This document shows positions 26,193 through 33,931 of a stretch of 64,000 nt of DNA, in pieces. The position numbers and the translations under genes are program-made. Source of the stretch: an uncultured Atopostipes sp. (GTDB lineage Bacteria > Bacillota > Bacilli > Lactobacillales > Carnobacteriaceae_A); assembly GCA_910588235.1 (NCBI GenBank), contig CAJUOQ010000007.1, positions 1-64,000 of the forward strand, in the 5' to 3' direction. Each line of letters starts with the position of its first letter. The stretch's first letter is position 1. Under the pieces are notes generated by a model, which was given only the letters and a program-made list of their open reading frames with translations, was not told the origin of the DNA and made no database searches.

Positions 26193-26238
26193 AAATAACT
26201 CTTCTCACGGTAATATACTTACGTAAGAAGAGTTATTT
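26193..26238 (-). terminator. Terminator of the czrA-CDF operon
   Basis: AAATAACTCTTCT pairs with AGAAGAGTTATTT around a 20-nt loop, about 55 bp past the CDF stop. Confidence 0.75.
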
Positions 26239-26292
26239 ACAAATTTTGTGGCCATTTTTTAGATACAGTCAACAGAGAAAGATTAACCCATG

Positions 26293-27399
26293 TTATTGTT
26301 TACTTAAAATCCCTTTTTCGTCCACTATAATCTCAATCGTTGAATGCGTAAGATTATATGGAAATAAAATTTCTCGAATGTCCTTTTTTATTTGTTCATG
26401 ATCTTTTACTTCGCTTGAAGCGACGCTAATCGTGACATTCGCTATATTTTCTTCACCATCAAACGTCCAAACATGGAAGTGAGAAAGGTTGTTGACTTGA
26501 TCAATACTTAAGATTTCTTGGGCTAATTTCTTTAAATCAATATTGTCAGGAGTTGTTTCAAAGAATATTTTTGTCGTTTCAATAAATCGAGGAATAGTTT
26601 CATATAAAATATATCCTGCAATAATAATTGAAACAATCGGGTCTAATATATACCAATCCGTAAAATTAAGAATAATACTCATGGCCAACACAGCTAACCA
26701 CCCAAGTATGTCTTCTAACATATGAAGGTTTAACATTTCTTCGTTTTTTGAACTGCCTTTTCCCATTAAACGCATGGCGTACCCTTTAATGGCAATAGCG
26801 ATTATAGCCATCCAAAATAACCCTTGATAGTTAATGGGAGTAGGGTTGAAGAGTACCGGAATACTATTAAATATCATAAAAACGGAACCTAGAATTAAGA
26901 CAACTGACGTGATGATAGCTCCTAGTGGTGAATACCTTTTATAACCGAATGTGTACTCTTCATCAGCATCTTTATTAGATAGCTTTTGAAACAGCCATGC
27001 CAAACCAATTGAAAGAGCATCTCCAGTATCATGCACTGCGTCAGATAAAAGTGCGACACTATTAAATAGATAACCAAATATAAATTCAGCTATAGCAAAT
27101 CCTGCATTGAGAAAGAAAACAATTTTTGTGTTCCGTTCAGCCAAATCTCCGCTACCATGAGAATGACTATGATCGTCATCATCTTCAGCAGAATGAATCA
27201 CATCTTGAGAATCTGAGTAGATAACTTTTGTAAAGTCTAGTACTTTATGGAGGGCATCTAGATCAGTTTTATCAGAAAAATGCAGCTGGTTATTTTCGTA
27301 GTCAATTTCGACATACTTTCCCTTCTGCTTTTGATTAATGGTCTCTTCTAAATACTCTGCATCATTCTCACTTTGAAGAGGGTTAATATAATAAATCAT
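26293..27399 (-). CDS. CDF-family zinc exporter (CzcD/ZitB-like)
   Basis: 368 aa. An unusual N-terminal extension (about 75 aa) leads to an acidic/His stretch, DDDDHSHSHGS. Six transmembrane helices follow, with the zinc site in LLSDAVHDTGDALS and LHMLEDILGWLAV. The C-terminal domain has HFHVWTFDGEEN. It is a proton-coupled Zn(II)/Cd(II) exporter. The ATG directly abuts the czrA stop and its ribosome site lies inside czrA, so the two are one operon with Zn-triggered expression. Confidence 0.92.
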   Translation of the reverse strand: MIYYINPLQSENDAEYLEETINQKQKGKYVEIDYENNQLHFSDKTDLDALHKVLDFTKVIYSDSQDVIHSAEDDDDHSHSHGSGDLAERNTKIVFFLNAGFAIAEFIFGYLFNSVALLSDAVHDTGDALSIGLAWLFQKLSNKDADEEYTFGYKRYSPLGAIITSVVLILGSVFMIFNSIPVLFNPTPINYQGLFWMAIIAIAIKGYAMRLMGKGSSKNEEMLNLHMLEDILGWLAVLAMSIILNFTDWYILDPIVSIIIAGYILYETIPRFIETTKIFFETTPDNIDLKKLAQEILSIDQVNNLSHFHVWTFDGEENIANVTISVASSEVKDHEQIKKDIREILFPYNLTHSTIEIIVDEKGILSKQ

Positions 27400-27705
27400 T
27401 TAAATTCCTTCCTTTTCAGTATTTTCCTCAACGTGGGCAAACACTTGGTTTAATATTTCATAAATGTGATGATCGTCCGGGGAGTAAATCATTGATTTTC
27501 CTTCTCTTCTTGATTGGACCAAACGATGATCTTTTAGTATTTTTAATTGGTGGGAAACGTTTGATTGTTCACCCCCAAGTTTATTGACAATGGTTGAAAC
27601 GTTCGCTTCCTCTTTCGATAAGAGAGAGAGAATCGAAAGTCTCGTTTCATCTCCTAAAATCTTGAATAAAGCAGCAGAATTTTGGATTATATTTTTTTGA
27701 TTCAT
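27400..27705 (-). CDS. czrA: CzrA-like zinc-sensing ArsR-family repressor
   Basis: 101 aa from the ATG at 27705 behind AGGAGGAC. The recognition region is GGEQSNVSHQLKILKDHRLV. The C-terminal helix carries the alpha5 zinc ligands DDHHIYEILNQVFAHVEEN (Asp, His, then His and Glu), as in CzrA and SmtB. There is no alpha3 Cys pair, which sets it apart from CadC and ArsR here. It controls the following CDF exporter. The dyad at 27739-27762 is its likely operator. Confidence 0.88.
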   Translation of the reverse strand: MNQKNIIQNSAALFKILGDETRLSILSLLSKEEANVSTIVNKLGGEQSNVSHQLKILKDHRLVQSRREGKSMIYSPDDHHIYEILNQVFAHVEENTEKEGI

Positions 27706-27738
27706 AAGAGTCCTCCTAACTAAACAATGAATAACGAT

Positions 27739-27762
27739 ACATATGATTATGTTAACATATGT
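27739..27762 (-). promoter_or_regulatory. CzrA-type operator
   Basis: ACATATG, 10 bp, CATATGT is a perfect dyad 34 bp upstream of the czrA start, matching the TATG-centred sites of SmtB-family repressors. Confidence 0.65.
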
Positions 27763-27780
27763 AGGATATAAAAGAAGCAT

Positions 27781-28053
27781 TATACATCTAGAAATCTATC
27801 CACTTTTAACAATATTACTTAAGACACCGTTGTAACGAACATCTAGAGAGCTTTATAAATCAAAAGTAAAGCATTTGTGCGCAAACTTTTCTGTGAAGGA
27901 CCATTAGAAAATGGCACTTTCCACTTGCCCGATTTTTACCCTGCTCATTTACTTCCTTTTTCTGTTTCGGTGTGCTTGTCGCTGAATAATCAATTAATAG
28001 TGATACCTATCCGCCATCTTTTCGAAACATTAAATTTATGAAACGATTCGGAA
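27781..28053. other. Gene-free stretch carrying junction repeat C
   Basis: No gene is recognisable. The only feature I can name is the dispersed repeat at 27869-27944. Confidence 0.4.
27869..27944 (+). repeat. Dispersed junction repeat, copy C
   Basis: CTTTTCTGTGAAGG, CATTAGAAAATGGCAC, TTTCCACTTGC and TTTTTACCCTGC align with 16701-16759. It lies in the same orientation as copies A and B, so an 11-kb mer-cad-zinc segment lies between B and C. Confidence 0.65.
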
Positions 28054-28096
28054 AAAAATACTCCTGCTAATATCAGTTATTAGCAGGAGTATTTTT
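28054..28096. terminator. Perfect 17-bp bidirectional terminator
   Basis: AAAAATACTCCTGCTAA pairs perfectly with TTAGCAGGAGTATTTTT around a 9-nt loop. Confidence 0.85.
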
Positions 28097-28203
28097 ATAT
28101 TTCTATTTAATTCAAAAGCCGTGCAATTCTATTTTGGTAACTAATCTTTTGTTTTACCCCATTCTCATAATATCTTTTTTTATTCTGTAATCGACTATGG
28201 TTA

Positions 28204-28473
28204 CTATTTCCCAAGACCTGCATTCTTTAATGTATCAAAATTGATTCCTCTATTCCTGCAACAATCCGCCCGCTCATCATTTATGGCAACTGCTGGAACT
28301 GTTTCTATTTCATATTCCTCTGCTTTTGTCTCACATTCCTTAGTTTCACATTTCTTGTTTAAGTCATATACTGTTATCTCTCAATATGGGCATTCTTGTG
28401 CTTTTATTTGTTGAACGGCATGTTCACATAAATAACACCCTGCATTAAATATTTCTATCCTTCTTTTATTCAT
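28204..28473 (-). pseudogene. Thioredoxin-like mer-associated protein interrupted by UGA
   Basis: The frame opens MNKRRIEIFNAGCYLCEHAV, reaches QECPY, meets TGA at 28381-28383, then continues EITVYDLNKKCETKECE, IETVPAVAIN, DCCRNRGI and LKNAGLGK-stop. The rest is fully open (89 codons). It matches the small thioredoxin/glutaredoxin-like proteins found beside MerR genes, where the motif is CPxCE; the TGA sits exactly at the second Cys codon. A nonsense mutation is most likely. Selenocysteine is a remote alternative, with no clear SECIS hairpin. Its ATG overlaps the upstream MerR-like gene by 8 bp. Confidence 0.72.
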
Positions 28474-28759
28474 GACTATCTCCTCCTGTTAAACTGGTAA
28501 TGATTGGATATCTGCCATCAGAACTTCCTGATCCTGAGCATTGGATGGAAATGAGTTGTTTAATTTCATTGAGAGTAAATCCTAATTTCTGCGAACGTTT
28601 GATAAACTTAATACGATCTACATCTTCTAAAGAAAAAATTCGGTAGCCAGCTCTTGTTCTAGGTGGTTCTGGAATGAGTTGCCGTTTCTCATAGTACCTT
28701 ACTGTTTCAATATTGACATTGGACTTTTCAGCGACTTCACTTATTTTGAATCCTGTCAT
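28466..28759 (-). CDS. MerR-family regulator, short C-terminus
   Basis: 97 aa from the ATG at 28759 (MTGFKISEVAEKS) behind AGGTG. It has a complete MerR HTH (NVNIETVRYYEKRQLIPEP, AGYRIFSLEDVDRIKFIKRS) and the GFTLNEIKQLI helix. The effector region is only IQCSGSGSSDGRYPIITS, with a single Cys, against about 130 aa and three Cys in merR at 18409. It may be truncated, or may sense something else. It sits behind a stretched MerR-type promoter and is coupled to the thioredoxin-like frame. Confidence 0.78.
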   Translation of the reverse strand: MTGFKISEVAEKSNVNIETVRYYEKRQLIPEPPRTRAGYRIFSLEDVDRIKFIKRSQKLGFTLNEIKQLISIQCSGSGSSDGRYPIITSLTGGDSHE

Positions 28760-28778
28760 GCTTTCACCTTCTATTCTA

Positions 28779-28810
28779 ATTATCCTCCCTGTACTTAGGT
28801 ACAAAGTCAA
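28779..28810 (-). promoter_or_regulatory. MerR-type stretched promoter
   Basis: The minus strand reads TTGACT, 20 bp with the dyad GTACCTAAGTAC, then GATAAT. This is the same geometry as the merR-merA promoter at 18827-18858. Confidence 0.7.
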
Positions 28811-28836
28811 GATTATTTTAACATGTAAAAATAATC

Positions 28837-29312
28837 TTAGTTATCTACGGCCATTTTAATAAATCTTTTTCTTCCCCAATATCCCATAATCAATATACTG
28901 ATCAATATACCGATAATACTAATGAACAATGACATATGAGGAAGTTGGGGGGTTAAAATTGCTCGTAATGCCTCATTCACGTAGACTAATGGATTTAAAA
29001 GGACAAGTACTTGAATAATGGGTGTCACATGCAAAGTATTCCATGAAAAGAATACAGATCCAAGAAACACTAATGGAATTAAAAATCCAGGAAATATGGC
29101 AGCAACTTGACTCGGTTTAATAATCGTTCCAACGAGTAAACCAAGTGTCGCAGAAGAAATTGATGCTAATAATATAACCACAAGTAGAAGCAACTCCCCC
29201 TGTAAAGCAAGTGTTAAATCTAAAGAATTTCCCATGAAAATTAAGGAAAGTGGTAAGGCAATGAGTCCACCAATCCATGCCTCAATGATTCCTACACACA
29301 TTTTCGCTAAGG
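28837..29312 (-). pseudogene. ABC-2 type transporter permease, N-terminally truncated
   Basis: About 155 residues of an ABC-2 permease remain (ALAKMCVGIIEAWIGGL, FPGFLIPLVFLGSVFFSWNT, LNPLVYVNEALRAILTPQ, ending KMAVDN), with about five hydrophobic helices. The first half of the permease and any ATPase are missing. The frame continues rightward only because it reads through antisense cadD remnant sequence, marking a recombination junction near 29312. It is unlikely to work. Confidence 0.72.
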
Positions 29313-29505
29313 CAACTACACCTATCGTATTTATTGGATTAGGAAAATTTATTATGCTAGAAAACGGAACCATTCAATCGTTATTTGGTTTATAGGGTTC
29401 GTATGTGAAGATAACGATGAATGAAAAGAAGAAATCACATCAGTGGCTAATGGAAGGAATTGACTGCGCCAATTGTGCCGCCAAGATTAAAAAATGGCAT
29501 ATCTG
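29313..29505 (+). pseudogene. Scar of a second cadD-cadA locus
   Basis: 29316-29396 encodes PIVFIGLGKFIMLENGTIQS and ends LFGL-stop, the C-terminus of CadD. After a 20-bp gap, ATG at 29417 encodes NEKKKSHQWLMEGIDCANCA and AKI, the start of CadA, then shifts frame by an extra A (KNGISEG resumes in the next frame) and stops. Gene order and spacing equal those at 20010-20180, but the sequence is diverged, so this is a relic of an independent cad operon and not a recent copy. Confidence 0.82.
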
Positions 29506-29539
29506 AAGGGAAATTATAAAACTAAAAATAATTACAAGA

Positions 29540-29581
29540 TTGATCTGAATCAAGTGCGTATTCAAATTCTCCCTTTACAAT
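29540..29581 (+). promoter_or_regulatory. FNR-type box and -10, promoter 1
   Basis: TTGATCTGAATCAA (29540-29553), 22 bp, TACAAT (29576-29581). The box centre falls at about -41.5. No -35 is needed in class II FNR activation. It drives the 104-aa gene at 29617. Confidence 0.8.
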
Positions 29582-29616
29582 AGAGGTGTCTTAAAAATTA
29601 GTAATGGAGGAATTAC

Positions 29617-29931
29617 ATGTCGGATAAAAAAATATATATCGAAATGAATAGGAAATTAGATTTTCTACTGGAAGACCATGGAGTAGAATTTGACCACTCT
29701 AATCTAGAAAACGAATCTTTAGATACTCTTCACAAAAAAGCAGATGCTTTATTAGTCGCACATAACTGCACAATTCCTGAAGTTAAAAATGATATAGCAG
29801 GATTGCAGCCGAAGTTAAATCTTTTAATTCAAGGGCATGGTGCTGAATTTGATGATTCGAATTTGGACCAAGATAGTTTTGACACGGTGATGAAAAAGTT
29901 AGATACATTACAGCATGAACATGGTCAGTAA
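29617..29931 (+). CDS. Uncharacterised two-repeat small protein (HGxxFDxSN type), copy 1
   Basis: I do not recognise a named family. The 104 aa fold into two ~30-residue repeats: KLDFLLEDHGVEFDHSNL..SLDTLHKKADALL and KLNLLIQGHGAEFDDSNL..SFDTVMKKLDTL. Each has an invariant HG, then FD and SN. A central LLVAHNC contributes the only Cys. The protein is acidic and soluble, without signal peptide or membrane segment. It is about 70% identical to the protein at 40513-40824, and both have FNR-type promoters. The His/Asp/Cys pattern could bind metal (inference). Confidence 0.8.
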   Translation: MSDKKIYIEMNRKLDFLLEDHGVEFDHSNLENESLDTLHKKADALLVAHNCTIPEVKNDIAGLQPKLNLLIQGHGAEFDDSNLDQDSFDTVMKKLDTLQHEHGQ

Positions 29932-29934
29932 ATC

Positions 29935-29969
29935 AAAAAAATCGTTACCTTTGCAGGTAGCGATTTTTT
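29935..29969 (+). terminator. Terminator of the copy-1 repeat protein gene
   Basis: AAAAAATCGTTACCT pairs with AGGTAGCGATTTTTT around a TTGC loop. Confidence 0.85.
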
Positions 29970-30063
29970 AATTTATATTACGAAACTGAAACAATACTTT
30001 CGACAGGATTGTTTTATGTAAATACATAAGGAATAAAAACAGATAATCATTTCAAGATTTTTA

Positions 30064-30950
30064 CTACACTTTATTTTTTTCGTTAGCTAGCTTATACGCT
30101 TCTTTCTTGCGTTCAAATTCCCACTCATACTGCATACCGTCTGTATAGTATTCTGGTTTTGGATAACGATAATTTCGCTGATACACAATCAAAGCAATAC
30201 CAAATACAGCGAGAACAGCTGATAGAATTTGAGATACTCGAAGGGGCCCAATATATAAACTATCCGTACGCATCCCTTCAATAAAGAATCGTCCGACACC
30301 ATACCAAATCAAATATGCAGCCGTTGTTTCTCCTCGAAGTAAAAATTTTTCACGATTGCGAATAAAAAGAATAATGACAACACCGATTAGACTCCAAACG
30401 GATTCATATAAAAAAGTCGGATGATAATAAGTACCGCCTATATTCATTTGTTCGATTATAAATTCAGGAAGCATTAAGTTTTCTAAAAACTGACGACTCA
30501 CTTCTCCCCCATGGGCTTCTTGATTGATAAAATTTCCCCATCGTCCAATCGCTTGTGCGAGTAAGGTATAAGGAGCTAAAATATCGATAATGAGTAAAAA
30601 TGGCACATTTTCTTTTTTAGCTCTCCAATCAATCGTTAAGACACCGGCGATAATCCCCCATAAATGGCGAGACCACCCTCCCAAATGGCCAAGATTTGAA
30701 GAGGGTTGGCTAAGTAATAATCCAGTTCAAAAAGGACATAGTATAAACGAGCTCCTAGTATGCCTAGTGGTAAGACCCAAAAAGCAGTATCTACAATAAA
30801 ATCTTCAGAGATTCCACGTTTTTCCCCTTCTTTAATGGTTAAATAAATTGCTAAAATCATCGCCACGACGATAATTAATCCATACCACGCGACTGACAAG
30901 GGGCCAATTTCAAAAGCAATTGGATCAATCATCATAAAGTGTAAGTTCAT
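30064..30950 (-). pseudogene. lgt: Prolipoprotein diacylglyceryl transferase, frameshifted
   Basis: Two frames together make a full-length Lgt. The first (from 30950) covers MNLHFMMIDPIAFEIGPLSV to IWEGGLAIYGGL. The second continues AGVLTIDWRAKKENVPFL, the signature IGRWGNFINQEAHGG, and FFIEGMRTDSLYIG. A single base (A, near 30652-30656) is missing from GGATTATCGCC. Lgt attaches the diacylglyceryl group to lipobox Cys. The housekeeping lgt normally sits by hprK, so this is probably an island-borne second copy, as seen in some Gram-positive copper islands. It could be a true pseudogene or a sequence error. Confidence 0.85.
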
Positions 30951-31037
30951 TATTCAATTCTCCTTCTGCCAATCACAACTTGTAAAAAGCTTTTATTTTA
31001 TACTTTAAACTTACTAACGAATCAATTATTATGCATA

Positions 31038-31077
31038 ACACAAAAAACGAGTGAGAAAATCTACTCGTTTTTTGTGT
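31038..31077 (-). terminator. Terminator of the 97-aa protein gene
   Basis: ACACAAAAAACGAGT pairs perfectly with ACTCGTTTTTTGTGT around a 10-nt loop. Confidence 0.85.
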
Positions 31078-31088
31078 CTAAAATCATG

Positions 31089-31382
31089 TTACGCCTGATA
31101 TGCAGTGTCTACTTCTTCTAACATATTGTAAACTGCTTCGTAACTTTCACATACATCACCTGGTACCGTATAGTTGGCAGTCACTTTACGTAATCTTTGG
31201 AATTCTGTATCAAGCTCAGGTTTTTCAGACCCTGCTGTTTCAGATTTCTCATAAATGCTGTCCCACAATTCTTTGACTTCATAAAACTCCGGATGATTGC
31301 CACCATGTACTCGGTTAACAATGGGTGTAAACTGGTTTAATCGATCAAAATGTTTTTCTTTTGTTTCCGTAAATGTTGTCAT
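31089..31382 (-). CDS. Small protein of unclear function, possibly related to Fe-S repair (ScdA/Ric) proteins
   Basis: 97 aa, soluble and acidic. It carries VNRVHGGNHPEFYEVKELWD and a conserved NYTVPGDVCESYEAVY with one Cys. Similar short proteins in lactic acid bacteria are, as I recall, sometimes annotated as iron-sulfur-cluster-repair or hemerythrin-like; I cannot confirm that here. AGAGGAG precedes the ATG. The gene has its own FNR-type promoter and terminator, so it is a single-gene unit of the FNR-box regulon. A role in NO or redox stress would fit that control but is inference. Confidence 0.6.
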   Translation of the reverse strand: MTTFTETKEKHFDRLNQFTPIVNRVHGGNHPEFYEVKELWDSIYEKSETAGSEKPELDTEFQRLRKVTANYTVPGDVCESYEAVYNMLEEVDTAYQA

Positions 31383-31421
31383 TGGTTAATCTCCTCTGTT
31401 TCTTTATTTTTTTCTAGTTCT

Positions 31422-31463
31422 ACTATAAGGTATTTGGATATTAGAATACTTGACCGGGATCAA
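31422..31463 (-). promoter_or_regulatory. FNR-type box and -10, promoter 2
   Basis: TTGACCGGGATCAA (31450-31463; the left half-site has C for T), 22 bp, TATAGT (31422-31427), upstream of the 97-aa gene. Confidence 0.75.
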
Positions 31464-31472
31464 CTTTTCAAT

Positions 31473-31688
31473 TTATTTTATTTCCTCAGCGGCATAGCCA
31501 ATTTCTTCAATTTTATGAATAATCTCTTTTGGAGAAATGATTGACTCATCAAAATACACACGAGCTTTGCTCGCGTCGAAAAGTATTTTAGTCCGGTCAA
31601 CGCCATCCATTTCATCAACGGTTGTTGTAATTTTTTGCATACAGGATGGACAGGTCAATTTTTCTAATTGCAAAGTAGTTGGGGTCAT
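31473..31688 (-). CDS. HMA-domain metal-binding protein (CopZ-like), copy 1
   Basis: 71 aa, a single heavy-metal-associated domain: LQLEKLTCPSCMQKITTTV, ILFDASKARVYFDES and KIEEIGYAAEEIK. The CPSC motif should bind Cu(I) or another soft metal. CPSC with the Leu-Glu-Thr/Lys-Leu-Thr lead-in recurs in all four intact paralogues of this region, setting them apart from MxCxxC CopZ. It is closest to the copy at 40130. It is monocistronic with an FNR-type promoter. Confidence 0.88.
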   Translation of the reverse strand: MTPTTLQLEKLTCPSCMQKITTTVDEMDGVDRTKILFDASKARVYFDESIISPKEIIHKIEEIGYAAEEIK

Positions 31689-31747
31689 CTTATTTGCTCC
31701 TTTATCTGCTTCTTTTTTTGTCTATTAATCTTTTAATTCGTGAATAT

Positions 31748-31789
31748 AGTATAACTTCGATTCGACAATATGAACTTGATGCCGATCAA
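31748..31789 (-). promoter_or_regulatory. FNR-type box and -10, promoter 3
   Basis: TTGATGCCGATCAA (31776-31789), 22 bp, TATACT (31748-31753), upstream of the HMA gene at 31473. Confidence 0.85.
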
Positions 31790-31831
31790 GAAAGAGCAAT
31801 TATAGAAGAAATTCTCTCTTAATTTGGAAGT

Positions 31832-31869
31832 AAAAAAAGACCCAAGAAGATATGAAACTTCTTAGGCCC
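31832..31869 (-). terminator. fetAB terminator
   Basis: The minus strand reads GGCCTAAGAAG, an 8-nt loop, CTTCTTGGGTC, then a run of seven T. Confidence 0.7.
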
Positions 31870-31933
31870 TCTAAAGATAGGAAATTATCCATAATTTTTG
31901 TAGTTTTAATCCCTGAATATTTGATTTGGTATT

Positions 31934-32701
31934 TTAAATCATTAATTGCATTTGCTCATTATAGAAAGAACGGTAAACCATATAACTTGCAATAAAAGAA
32001 GAGATTGCGGTCACAGAAATCAACATGAACATGACGACGATTTGGTATCGAATCGCCTGGGTTGGATCAACACCCGCAAACATGAGCCCAGACATCATTC
32101 CAGGTAAGCTCACCAAACCCACTGTTTTGGTCCGTTCAATGGAAGGTGACATTCCGGTTTGAATACTGTCACGCAGAATGGATTGTGACGCTTGTTTGGG
32201 GTTCGCTCCTAATGCCAGTTTCTCTTGTACTTGCTGTCTACGATCATTAAACTGAGTCGTTAATGAGCGATAGACCACCACCCCAATTGTCGTCATAGCA
32301 TTTGCAGCAATCATTCCAGTAATGGGTACAATTTGTGAAGGCGTCCAGTCAATGGCTCTTGAAAAAATCAAAATGACTAGCGCAATGGCGGTTCCCACAC
32401 TAATTGAAATAGCCGATACCTTAAAGGAATTGGGTATCCCCTCACTTGTCTTATGGGCATTGTAAGATGCATTAAAGACAATAAATAACACCATCACTAA
32501 AGTAAGCAAATTATTATCCACTTGGAAAACAAAGCCCAATACGTATCCAATAATAAACAATTGGATAACTACTCGGACACCGGCAATTAAGATATCTTTA
32601 CCTAGTCCCAATTGTTCTTTGTAATCCACAAAAATAGCAATAAATAATAATAGCGTCGATAAAACTAAAGAAAAATTACTTATTTCTAAACTATTTTCCA
32701 T
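31934..32701 (-). CDS. fetB: FetB-like ABC permease (iron/metal export, UPF0014)
   Basis: 255 aa from the ATG at 32701 (MENSLEISNFSLVL), which has GGAGGGTG 7 bp upstream inside the end of fetA. About seven hydrophobic helices. Family signatures: AGVRVVIQLFIIGYVLGFVF, ITGMIAANAMTTIGVVVYRS, the EKLALGANPKQA loop, and VGLVSLPGMMSGLMFAGVDP. With FetA it forms an exporter that in E. coli confers iron and peroxide tolerance. The 11-bp overlap with fetA shows coupling. Confidence 0.9.
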   Translation of the reverse strand: MENSLEISNFSLVLSTLLLFIAIFVDYKEQLGLGKDILIAGVRVVIQLFIIGYVLGFVFQVDNNLLTLVMVLFIVFNASYNAHKTSEGIPNSFKVSAISISVGTAIALVILIFSRAIDWTPSQIVPITGMIAANAMTTIGVVVYRSLTTQFNDRRQQVQEKLALGANPKQASQSILRDSIQTGMSPSIERTKTVGLVSLPGMMSGLMFAGVDPTQAIRYQIVVMFMLISVTAISSFIASYMVYRSFYNEQMQLMI

Positions 32702-33353
32702 GTGTAACACCCTCCATTTTCCCATCAACCAGTGTAATAATTTCATTTGATGCATTGATTTCTTCTTGGTTATGCGTAATCCAAAGAATAGTTACCTGCT
32801 CTTCTTCATTTAGACGGCGAATAAAAGACAGAATAATTTCTCGATTCTCTTTATCTAATGAACTCGTCACTTCATCCATGAGCAGCACTTCGGGTGGATA
32901 CATCAGATTTCGAATCAAAGCGACTCGTTGTTTTTCCCCACCAGATAAATCTTTGACAGGTTTATCTAAATAGGTAGAAGGTAGCTGTACGGTTTCAAGT
33001 CCTTCTTTCGCTCGCACTTCGTCGAAATTTTCCTCTCGAATATCTGCTGGAAAGGATAAATTTTGTCGAACTGTCTGATCAAATAAAACGGCATTTTGGA
33101 AGAAGTACGAAACTTGTTTACGATATTCTGTCGGTTCATACGTAGAAACCTCTTTTTCTTTATAGTAAATTTTTCCTGAAGTTGGACTAATTAACGAACC
33201 CATGAGTTTCAGCAATGTACTTTTTCCTCCACCAGATGGGCCGGTGACGGTGACGATATCTCCTTTGTGGACCGTAAGACTAATGTTTTCAAGAATTTGC
33301 TGATTATTCACTTTAAAACCTATATCTTCTAACCTAAATATTTCTTTAGACAT
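32691..33353 (-). CDS. fetA: FetA-like ABC transporter ATPase
   Basis: 220 aa, one nucleotide-binding domain: Walker A GPSGGGKSTLL near residue 40, Q-loop in YFFQNAVLFDQ, signature LSGGEKQRVALIRNL, Walker B VLLMDEVTSSLD, and H-loop ILWITHNQEE. It pairs with the overlapping fetB permease. A role in exporting iron or a related metal is taken from the E. coli system. No FNR-type box precedes it. It follows the cupin terminator closely, so its promoter must lie in the ~35-bp gap or overlap the hairpin. Confidence 0.9.
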   Translation of the reverse strand: MSKEIFRLEDIGFKVNNQQILENISLTVHKGDIVTVTGPSGGGKSTLLKLMGSLISPTSGKIYYKEKEVSTYEPTEYRKQVSYFFQNAVLFDQTVRQNLSFPADIREENFDEVRAKEGLETVQLPSTYLDKPVKDLSGGEKQRVALIRNLMYPPEVLLMDEVTSSLDKENREIILSFIRRLNEEEQVTILWITHNQEEINASNEIITLVDGKMEGVTHGK

Positions 33354-33388
33354 ATAATTTCTCCTTGTCTTTTATATGTATTTTTTAA

Positions 33389-33424
33389 AAAAGTGCGAAT
33401 GAATCAGTAATCGATTCATTCACA
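33389..33424 (-). terminator. Cupin gene terminator
   Basis: The minus strand reads GTGTGAATGAATC, 7 nt, GATTCATTCGCAC, then TTTTTT. Confidence 0.85.
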
Positions 33425-33471
33425 CATTCATTATTTAACCATAAAGGCTAATCGATAAATTGTATTAACAT

Positions 33472-33894
33472 TTAATGTTCATTTGGATCATTTTCAGCAT
33501 CTTCATGTGTTTTATGAACGGTTCCTGGTAAATGATCCGGTCCAGCATAAATAGTATACAATTTTAAAGGTACATCTCCTGTGTTAGTTACATTATGCCA
33601 TATGTCTGCTGGTACAAAAATCGCATCATCATCTCTTACTTCTGATTCGAAATTGAGATTATCTTCTGTAGGTCCCATTTGACATAAACCGGTTCCTTCT
33701 TCAATACGTAAAAATTGATCGATGCCTTCATGTACTTCAAGTCCGATATCGTCACCTGGTTCAATGGACATAACCGTTACTTGTAACTTTTCTCCCGTCC
33801 AAATCGTTGTGCGGAAATTCTCATTTTCAACCGTCATGCCCTCGATATTTTCGACAACTGGCTTTTTGCCTCGATCACTATAATCATATTTCAC
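33472..33894 (-). CDS. Cupin-domain protein
   Basis: 140 aa, single cupin barrel. Motif 1 is LEVHEGIDQFLRIEEGTG and motif 2 is FVPADIWHNVTNTGDVPLKLY. Metal ligands are reduced: one His in motif 1 (VHEG) and one in motif 2 (WHN). It is similar to YrkC-like or cupin-2 proteins whose substrates are unknown. The C-terminal tail is His- and acid-rich (PGTVHKTHEDAENDPNEH). Its consensus promoter is overlapped by a TTAAGTA/TACTTAA palindrome, so it is probably controlled by a local repressor. Confidence 0.82.
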   Translation of the reverse strand: MKYDYSDRGKKPVVENIEGMTVENENFRTTIWTGEKLQVTVMSIEPGDDIGLEVHEGIDQFLRIEEGTGLCQMGPTEDNLNFESEVRDDDAIFVPADIWHNVTNTGDVPLKLYTIYAGPDHLPGTVHKTHEDAENDPNEH

Positions 33895-33931
33895 TTTACC
33901 AACCTCTTTCTGTTATTTGTAATGATTCTAA

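Noticed and set aside
28381..28383. Selenocysteine as the primary reading of the UGA codon
   Set aside because: No convincing SECIS hairpin follows and the lineage rarely uses selenocysteine; a nonsense mutation in a decaying module explains it better.
31012..31025. A possible ninth FNR box upstream of lgt (ATCAA half-site)
   Set aside because: The left half-site is absent and there is no -10 at the 22-bp distance found in the other eight.
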